Made by a program: the position numbers and the translations under genes. Positions 55,430 through 64,000 of a DNA stretch of 64,000 nucleotides are shown here, in pieces. Location of the stretch: contig JASANH010001412.1 in NCBI GenBank assembly GCA_030248295.1, forward strand, positions 1 to 64,000. Reading direction: 5' to 3'. Each line of letters starts with the position of its first letter. Positions within the stretch are counted from its first letter, which is position 1. This stretch comes from Mesodorylaimus sp. YZB2_4. Lineage: Eukaryota > Nematoda > Enoplea > Dorylaimida > Dorylaimidae. The notes under the pieces are model-generated. The model had not been told where the DNA came from. It searched no databases and saw nothing but the letters and a program-made list of their open reading frames with translations.

Positions 55430-56640
55430 TTATCAGTGCCTTATCTCATCAGTTATCAGTTGGGTTACAAGAAATGGATCGATTAAAAACCTCTGATAAG
55501 AAATTTCGATAAGTTTAACTCCCATGATTCGAATGCCTACCGTCGTTTTTCGTATTTTCTTCAAGATATATCTGCAATCTACAACTCGAAATGCAAAAAA
55601 CTGGGGGGGGGGGGGGGGGGAGCGTATCATTTGACAGTCATTGTATGGCTCAATTGAAATTAGAATGCATTTTTGCTGTCGGAGTGACAATATCATAAAG
55701 ACATGAACGGAATTATTCCGGGGAAAATTTGTTCACCAATATAATCCTTATTTTACTGCATAAAACAGCAGGTGCCAGTTATCACCAGTGGCAATCTGCG
55801 GTGCTGAACTTCCACCTTATCAGTTGACCAGTGATACCATGAAGTGATTTTTCAAAAGTGCCTTCGTAAGATAAAAATATGATCATCGACTGTGGTGATA
55901 AGACGACTGATCAGGTAAGAGGATATTACTGATAAGGGTGTCATGGTATCTGCCTATCGTGAGTGGGCATTAGGGCAGATCGAAATGAGAGTGGGAGGGT
56001 GTGCTCACGACGGGATGTGTTATGAAACGAAGGAGAAATGTCATGTCGACGAGCGAATGGGTTCCGTGTGTTCGTGTTCACACTTGGCGCTAGCTTGGAT
56101 AAGGCTTCGAGGTTTGAGCTTTGTTCTTGGTTGCCATTCACTGCTCAATTTAAAACTTTAGATTTTTCTCCTTTTTGCGCTTGCAGCGATTTCTTATCAG
56201 CGAGAAAAATGTTGTAAAAAAACTTTATTAGCTATGAAAATCAGTGGCCATGTTTATCATGCCGTTAGTCTGTTCGTGCATGCGTGCCAAGAATTTATGC
56301 TCTTGATCTGAAAATAGCCGCGTTTCTTGTTATTGTTCAACTACTGACGACGGGTCCCTTTTTGGTTTTTCCCACTGTTCTAATTTGTGCTGTCGGTGAC
56401 AGCGCATCACCTCGTTAGCTTGAGTAGGTGAGGCTTCGTTAAATTTTTTGTCCGAACCTCTTATCACTGGCTGTCAATATTTTCCTTTTTCGCATAGATT
56501 TGTTTTATCAGTGCAGTAATATCGGCCCGTAATTAGCGTTTATCGCCTTATCAGTTTGCAATATTTGGCTCTATATTTTTATCAACACTGGGTGGTACAG
56601 CGGGCATGTTGGTTTGGCCACAGATAAGTTATCAATGTCC
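55430..56640. promoter_or_regulatory. Cluster of TTATCA/TGATAA (GATA-type) words
   Basis: I counted at least 14 TTATCA or TGATAA words in 1.2 kb, many as CTTATCAGT or ACTGATAAG. This is the preferred site of nematode gut GATA factors (ELT-2 type). More occur at 56735, 57325-57350 and 58867. It could be an enhancer or a decayed tandem repeat that carries the word. Confidence 0.35.
55603..55620 (+). repeat. G18 homopolymer
   Basis: Eighteen G in a row. Could form a G-quadruplex or be an assembly/sequencing artefact. Confidence 0.9.
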
Positions 56641-56644
56641 TTCC

Positions 56645-59600
56645 GACTCTCTGAAGATGCTCTACGTAGTTTCACTCCTTCCCGTCACCCTGTAGAATAC
56701 TTGCCTGACCACGGGGGTAGGGAATTCGGTTTATCAATGTCATTACAGCCCTGCTGACTGTGCGCCCTAAAAATAATTCTTCTCAAGTTACATTTTATGT
56801 CTCAAAAAGGTCTAGCTTTTTGGACCTATGGCTTTATATTGGCCCATTTGAAAAGCACGCGATGAACTTTGATAGTTTTTGAGTCTAGTATATTAGACAT
56901 CGGCCGATAGCCCTAAAACGATTTTGCTTACTGTATTAGCTGATTCTGGAGACATAAAAATTCAAATCGTCAGCTACCCTACCCGTCCACACGAGCGACC
57001 AAAAAAAGGTGTCGTCCAGGTACCAGCATCCGCAGACACGTTAGGCTCGATGTTATCAGAAGACGTATCGGGATCAGACACGGGGCTTATACGAAGGGAA
57101 TACAATGGCGATGTTCGATTTAGGTATTCAGCATAAAGTGCCTAAAATATCACAGGTTTCCAACGCATCTTCAAGACTATCTAAAATTGAAAGTCAAAGT
57201 CACTCGCTTCTCTTGGAGGGAATCACCCATGAGCACATGGACGTGTATATGTGGGGCTTATAACTGCTTGTGAGAGGGACCACCAAATGCATGAATCCGG
57301 TAGACCTTGATAAAATTCCTTAGTAACTGATAAAAAAAGTTATCACTGCCTCTTTGCTAACAGGTGGTAAGAGGAGTGGGAAGTCCACACTGGTGTGGGT
57401 TGCATTCAGTCGATAGGCTGCTCGACTCCAAGGCTAAGTCTCCTCTGGTCATCTAGGGGATAAAAATACGGGATGATTGTTTTACTGAAGATCCCGTAGA
57501 TTCTGGCTTCTTTCTGCCCCCTCATCATCATCATCAGTTACTCCTTACTCAAGCAGATATGCACTTGACGGGTAACAAGGGTGAGCCCTGGGTGCTTTTT
57601 CAAACAACATCCCGACTTGGTCTAACATTGAACGAACCTACGATTGTTCTCGAAAACAAGAACCTATCTTGTTATGGAATATGCCGTATCCATCGCACCC
57701 CTAATAACATCCTATCATCGTCATTGCTAACTAATACCCCTCCCCCTTGACGTCAGTGCCTATTGCGTCTTGAGTAATCCCCCAGGTCGATGAAGAGGGA
57801 ATCACAACATAATCTATCCATCATTTTATGACCACTATACTGTAGCTCCTATTTACTGATCACTATTACCTCTCTCTGACAGGCCCAATACCTTTCTTCC
57901 GTAGCGTGACATAAACGGCATCCTGTCGATTGGTCCCCCCTTGAGGGCACGGACTGGTCAGTTATCACCAGAAACATTCAGCTGCCTTTCCTGACAGGAA
58001 TACCAAAAGAGGCGACAGCACTTTTTCACCTGCGTGACACGCCCGTTCTACGTGCGTGGTACTTGTTATACAGTCCCCCACCATCGCGCAGCAGATAGCC
58101 GATGGACGTGTGTCGGCAGGGAATCATGTAATTATGGGCTGGGACATACCCGGCCCCCTCTTCCCAGCTACGTGCAGGTGCTACTTGCAGTTGCCAGCTA
58201 TCGATCAGCAAGCCAAGTCCTCAGAATCTCTCCCCTGTCCCTTCACCCACACACGGCTAGCTGGGTGAGGAAGACGTGCGCTGCCTGAAAACTTCACATC
58301 TTGCGACTACATATTATCCAAAAAGAGAGAAAAGAATGCCATTTTTCTAGAAGTGTGAGAGAATGTCGGTGAATGCACTTCCTTCCTTTCGCTAGGTCCA
58401 ACACATCTTGTCTCGTCTCCTTTCCCTTTGTGCCAATCTTAGGAGTAGGGCACAGTCATGTTTTGCATTCTTTCGGCATGCCCTTACATTGCACGAACAC
58501 GTGCCCATGACGGCCGAACAAAGTGCTGGGTTCGTTAGCTTGTCTTCTTCCATTTGCACTTAAAAAACACATTTCTTCCCCTCTTATCTTATCCCTTCGA
58601 CGATATTTGCAAGCTTCGTCTATTGGCTTTGATGAATGTCGAGTTTTTTTTGCAAGGAAGGATGGATAAAAAAGTGCAGGAAAAATGTAAGGAAGTTGAA
58701 AAGTTCACGCTTGACTTCGGGTGCAGAAGAAGCATGTGTAGCAGAAATGTATGTGGCCAATCCTTTCAGCTTATCGATTTTGGCACCCACGCCGCTGGCC
58801 CTGGTAGTGCAAGTATTGATAAGAACTCGCTTCCTTCTCTTCTTCACATTGCCCTTCTCAATATGAGTTTATCATAAGCCTGCACCGCACCGCCCACGTC
58901 ATCGCTATCCAGGCCAGTGCACTTGGTGCCTCTCCAACAGCAACAGCAAGCCTGCAAGTCGCCTAGACCTATCCGCCACGCACAGCCAGTCTCGATGACT
59001 GCTCGAGCGAGTCTTCGAACTCAGGATCAGAGCGGGCACGGCACGCCTATTCGGCTTCTTGCCACGCAGGGGTGTGCTGAAACGGAAGCAGCCTTCTCTT
59101 ACTAGTCGACCAGAAACTCGACGAATCAATACTTTTCTGTCGCGCTTTCCGAACTATCGAGCGAACCCAACTGGCGCATTCGAGCGCTGGAATCGAAGAG
59201 AGTGGTGAAAGGTATTCGGGCTGGCAGTCGAGTTCAATGCCGAGGCCAGTCTTTTTTTCTGTTTGTACAATAGTAAATGCAATTTTGCGTGACACTGAGC
59301 GCGCAAGAGATCAGTTTGCGCGTGTCGCGGTATTCGGGCCAATGTAAAGTAGGTATCGTATTTCCTCCACAAATGCCACCTTTTCATCTCGTTGTCTTCT
59401 TCAGGTGCAGCTTCCTTTGTTATTTTTTGATTTTCTATTCCATCGCACAATATTTTTGTGCAAAAAATATTTCTCGCTTCGCTTATCGGGCGCCTTGTGT
59501 TTTTGCCCTTCTAAGTCATCCATTATGTCCAGACTGAAGACAGGGAGTCGAGCCTCGGGTACATCCTGTTCCAGTGATCAAAACTTCGGCTACTTTTTTC

Positions 59601-60900
59601 AACGTAAAATTACAGAATACTGCGTTTGGCATTCCGCAATAAAAGACGCACCCATAAAATTGGTTTTCAATTTTACTTGTCTATTTTTCAACTTGCGTGG
59701 ACTCTTTTCAGATACAGTTCCGTTTTCTACCGTGTCTTGTCAAATTTCGAGCGTGGTAGGAATTGTATCATAGCCAAACATATACCTTAGTCAGTCGTAC
59801 ACTTTGTTTCCTCTTTTGTCTTTTATGCACAAGAATAAACTACTGCATGAGCGAAAAATATACAGGGTTTTGGACTCATATCAATCTTTGAAAACCTCTT
59901 GACAACTAGTTTTCCATTGTTTTCCTACTTGCTCTGGCCCGTATCCTGGTGTGAGAACATTTCCGTGCGTATCACAGTTTGTACCCAAGTATGATTGTAG
60001 CTAGCCTTTATGGAGGCAACTAATTGCGCGAGTCCAGGACGTTATTCTCATGCGCAGTCCGGAATACGAGAATGATCAGATGGCAATGCATGCCATTTCG
60101 CCAATCGTAGACCCACTTCCTAAACTGGTGCAGTGCAGTGCGCTGCAACTGCACTATCGATCTCAACCTCCTTTTCTTCGAGCACTTTCCACTGTACTCT
60201 GCAAGACTACACGCGGGTGCATGTCGGCCCGCCGAGTAGACGAGGTATGTCGCCAACTGGAATATGCATATTGCATACAGAAAAGTGATTAGATATGGTC
60301 CGTACATGCGCAGAGGAAACAGGATTCGCTCTTCCCCATGATCCTAGTCTGTAGATAAACCAGAAAGAAAGTATCGTCTCTCAATCTGTATTTATAGCCG
60401 ACCAACAACCAGAAATTGTCAACTACACTCAAAGAAAGAAGCCTAACCCAGTCCACCTATGCGCTATGTATTGAAAGAAAACAGAGTCCATAACTTTTGA
60501 AAAGGAGAATTTCCATTGTTGATGATTTTTTTCTTTTTAACATTTTATTGGTCATATACGTCAAGAAATTAGAATTTACTTGAAATTAACGTTATTCTTC
60601 GTAAAGTCATTTCCAATTTTTGTGAAATTAATTTTGAATTTCCCGCCACTTCATTATTAACAGCTGGAGGAAAATATATGTGGGAATTTCTGCTAAATTT
60701 TGAAATCTGACTTCTGAATTTCAGATTATACACCCAATTTAAATGTAAACCCTCGAAAAGACTAAAACGGCTAAAAACTACAGTAATCTATGAAATGGTT
60801 AAATTCTATGTATTTAATAAAATCGATAAAATTTGATAACTTAATTATTTTTAAAAATAACGAGTGGAGAAAGAAACAAAATTGATGAGATTTTGTTTGC
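56645..60900. other. Long intergenic stretch, no gene recognised
   Basis: Many frames of 60-120 codons on both strands without conserved motifs. The 70-codon frame at 56924-57136 and the 80-codon frame at 60050-60292 (with a GTATGT donor-like word at 60246) are the least repetitive but match nothing I know. A (CTCATCATCAT)-like run lies at 57520. Confidence 0.4.
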
Positions 60901-60911
60901 CTAAGTTCTAA

Positions 60912-61302
60912 ATGTACTATTGGTCTTCCCCAACCCCACCTCTGTTCACTTCATCGACGGTCCCTTATTCATCCCTTTCATCATTACCCGCTACGTGCGC
61001 GGCGATCATTAAAGCAGGACCTTCGGCTACTGCAAATACCCCGACATCAAGTGTTGGTGCAACGATCGGAAGAATAAATACCAGGAATATCTCTGGCTTA
61101 CACCACCAACAGCATCAAGGTCGAGACCGAATTTCATCACCAACGACAACAGGAGAAACAGACAACAGGTCACAGGGGCATCACCGAGTGGTGCATGATG
61201 AGCTGAAATGGAACATTGGCAGACAAGACAACAACAACGAAACAATTATGAACACACGTGGTACAAACAATTCAAACGCCTGGTCTTATCTGACTTTACC
61301 CA
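60912..61302 (+). CDS. Possible coding exon, low complexity
   Basis: An open frame from an ATG at 60912 through a Ser/Thr/Asn-rich stretch (SPTTTGETDNRSQGHHRV) to a strong donor, ACG/GTAAGTTTT at 61303, after which a typical nematode-like intron start (GAATTTGGCGCC) follows. Composition (Gln, Asn, His, Thr) fits a disordered region of a regulatory protein. No domain was recognised and no partner exon was found downstream, so it may be a first exon running out of view or chance. Confidence 0.3.
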
Positions 61303-61908
61303 CGGTAAGTTTTGAATTTGGCGCCAAAATCTTGTTGATTTTGTTTGCAAAATAGTACAAGATAGGCAATCAAATACCGTCAAATACTGATCGCGAATGT
61401 TTGATGACTGCTTTCGTAACAGGCGCTGATACGCAGGACTCGTCTACGCGCCTAATCTTTACGTTTCAAATAAAGATATAATTTTCCTGGTATTTTTGGG
61501 TCTTTATAGATGAAATTAGAGAAAGGGTAGTGAAGTAGGACTTTTAGAGTGTAGCTCACTGGAAAGTAATCTTGTCAACCCAGTTTGATCGGAGAAAGTG
61601 GAGAGAGTGGAGAGTCAGAGCTATCAAAATCCCAGGGTTCAGATAAAAATTAGCTGATTACAAAAGAAGGGCATTTCGTTGTTTTCAAGAGATGCTTCAA
61701 TTTGTGTTGTACCTGTCTTTTTTCCTGTTTCTTCTCTTGACACTCATAGGACTAGACTCTGACAACAGACCAATGAGCCAAAACAAAAAAAAAAGACACC
61801 CGTGAAGTCAACTGGTATCCGACAGTCCGTCGGTTTGTGGCCTAGAGTAACCGAGGGCACAGACTGCCCAATCAGTGTCACACTTGCTACACGATATTTG
61901 GTGCCAAA

Positions 61909-62098
61909 TTTGGATATATGACACGGGCACGTTTGTGACCATAAAAGAATAACCAGGAGAGATTTCGAAAAGATTTTTGGCATACACCATCCCCAACTAG
62001 TCTTGCGTGTCCACACCAAATTTCATTGATTTTGGCTGCGTGATTCGCGATTTATAGCAAAAAAAGTAAGCGTAGGATTTTCGCCCGCCCCTAGTGCG
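61909..62098 (-). repeat. Dispersed repeat, partner of 8227-8418
   Basis: Matches the 8-kb copy in opposite orientation: CTAGTTGGGGATGGTGT, AAATTTGGTGTGGACA and AAACGTGCCCGTGTCATA on the minus strand. No known family recognised. Confidence 0.75.
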
Positions 62099-62109
62099 AG
62101 TGGAGCACG

Positions 62110-64000
62110 GCGGAAAAAGAATTCGTAAAATCCTCTAGTGTAACTTAATCTGGTGTAAAGCGAAATTTGATTGCTCTACGACATCAGGCTGTTGGGATAT
62201 CATTGTTGGTGGAACGTACCACGTGAGGGACGCTACAGCGCCCCATCGATAAACGGTAGAAGTGCATCATATTCTTTGATTTTTGTCATTTTTGTAAAGA
62301 ACTTGGCAGATTTCACAAAAAACCAAATTTTTAGCAATAATAAAGGAAATGATTAAAAGTTTTACATTTAGTAAATAGTTAGGGACAATGCTGACGAAGC
62401 ATTGAACATAGAGAACATTATTTAGGACTAAGTTTATTTGTTCATCCGATGGGGATGTGTGGGGCGCCGTAGCGGACTGGTCAATATTTGTTGTATCCCT
62501 CGTCGAGCTTGGCACGTTTTGTTGTGAGTGGTCGAAACGTGGATTGAGCGGGGCCCTGGCCAGCGTTGCCTGCTTCTGAGGTCCATGTACACTGAATCGT
62601 GCCACCCCGTCCCTTACCCTTACACCTGTTGATTAAACTTACTGCGTCAGGGAGGTGCCACCGATGATGACTGGTGTTCGTCATTTCCGCGTTCCTCTCC
62701 AGCCAAGCTGCTGTCTGTACACGTTGGTCTGTGCTCCTTCGACACTGTTTTCGAGTGGCTTGGTGGGCTATATTTGGAGTCGCATTCTACCCTACCGGGA
62801 ATAGTTACCATTTACGCGGATTAGGTGTTGCAGGCGCGATTAGATCAGATGGCTCGAAGGTGAGAAGGAAAATGCTTATGTACGATTGGCGCAGTTGGTG
62901 TTCTTCTCGTCCACATGATCAATTAATGCTGATAAAGGACAAACGCGTCAGGTTCTGCTCATGCGACAGTCACGATCCCGAGGTTACGCAATGTGCCCAG
63001 TAGAAAATACCAGGTACGACACTCTGTCAAGAAAATTCAGCCAATAAAATGAGTGTCCTCGGGATAGCGTCTGACTATTCATTCGCCAGAAAATGTCCTA
63101 TGCTTTAACATGGGGGCGTCACGAGCGCCACCTATCGGAGGTCTTGTATGGCTATCTAACACATCGACATTGGCTAGAAAGCAATTGTTATTCCAAAACC
63201 GATTTCCAGATCTTGGTTTCCTTGAGTTGATTGTTCCCAGTGCTGCTCTTGCGTCTGCTTGGTTCCTCTTCATGGCCTTTTCCCATGCCTAAAAAGTTGT
63301 GGTGTTGAAGACGTTATTGGAGACTTCGCGAATAATCTACACTTTTTCCGCCGTCACTATTTTCATCAAATTGTGTTTTGCTGTACTGTATTTGTCCTTA
63401 GACACTAATTTGCTATTTTTAATTTGAAGTCGAGTCGCCTACTGTCCACTTACGACCACAATGTTTTTAAATCTTCTAGCGATTGTGTCGCCCACCTACT
63501 TTTGCCTGCACCGATTGCCTTTATTTGTGTCGCCTTTTCGCCCATGCAAATATTTTTGCTTTTAAGAAATCCTAATGTTTTGAAGAGAAATAAGCCAACT
63601 GCTGCAATTTCTCAATTCCACTTAATCGTCTCTGGAATGCAGCACATATTATTTACGGAGAAAATAGGACGTAGTTTGAATATTTGCTGGCCCGGGGGGG
63701 GGGGGGGGTAAACGGTTTAATAAATTGGAGCCATAATTATGTGTTAATATCAGTGATAGAAGGTCACAGACCAAATTCAAGGATTAGGTGCTTGACAGAA
63801 ACTGTAAGCAGGACCCGTTTGAGATGTTTCACTTAGTCAATTTATGCACTTACTGGCCTCTGATTTACGTTCTGATCAGTAGATAAGGTCGAATCGAAAT
63901 TCCCCACAGTACTACGAATGACATGTCTTCAAAAATCAACTAAATTGGCGAGCTCTGAAAAAATGAGTCTCTGAGAATGTCTACACCTCCATTGTATTAA
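62110..64000. other. Intergenic DNA to the window end
   Basis: Frames at 62267-63003 and 63424-63711 lack motifs. A G15 run lies at 63694-63708. No gene can be supported. Confidence 0.4.

Noticed and set aside
60050-60292. 80-codon plus frame with a GTATGT donor-like word
   Set aside because: No partner exon, no motif and a mirrored open frame on the other strand.

Overview
The window looks like metazoan nuclear DNA, most likely from a nematode or a similar small invertebrate. Genes have many introns. Several introns are only 49-62 bases long and end in runs of T followed by AG, and the intergenic DNA carries GGCGGGAAATTCAAA-type words familiar from nematode genomes. The taxon is an inference; no rRNA or mitochondrial marker is present. 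No prokaryotic genes, operons or CRISPR arrays were seen.

Three genes look sound. A type I cAMP-dependent protein kinase regulatory subunit (PRKAR1/kin-2 type, 8 exons, 383 aa) runs on the minus strand at 33046-41333. A nucleosome assembly protein NAP1 (12 exons, 376 aa) runs on the plus strand at 44569-53345, divergent from it across about 3.2 kb. A single-exon fukutin-like (LicD / W02B3.4-type) membrane protein lies at 14109-15779. I rebuilt the exon structures by hand from splice sites and reading phase. A fourth, partial gene at 3141-4764 (minus) joins a signal peptide, a cysteine-rich module and the start of a von Willebrand factor D domain; one extra A breaks its frame. Two gene relics are present: a GMP reductase with only its first and last parts left (20595-22750), and a copy of the 3' end of the fukutin-like gene (17201-17430).

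The rest is dominated by mobile DNA. A CR1/Jockey-like non-LTR retrotransposon (1-2921, minus) has a frameshift and has lost a catalytic Asp. A second, 5'-truncated LINE tail lies at 17440-18078. A decayed Gypsy-type LTR retrotransposon covers about 23.3-31.5 kb (minus) and is interrupted by a 1.2-kb terminal-inverted-repeat element (26513-27684) and a 2.5-kb PIF/Harbinger transposon (28774-31270) with a broken transposase, a Myb-like gene and dense ACTTGTCA-type arrays at both ends. Several tRNA-derived SINE-like families, MITE-like repeats and dispersed repeats fill intergenic DNA and introns.

Layout: 0-5 kb LINE and VWD gene; 5-14 kb repeat-rich intergenic DNA; 14-18 kb fukutin-like gene, its fragment and LINE tail; 19-20 kb TIR element with a SINE; 20.6-22.8 kb GMP reductase relic; 23-31.5 kb nested Gypsy/TIR element/Harbinger; 33-41 kb PRKAR1; 44.5-53.4 kb NAP1; 53.4-64 kb mostly intergenic DNA rich in TTATCA/TGATAA words, with one possible exon near 61 kb. 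The genes have unrelated jobs (kinase signalling, histone chaperoning, glycan modification, extracellular matrix), so no pathway cluster is evident.
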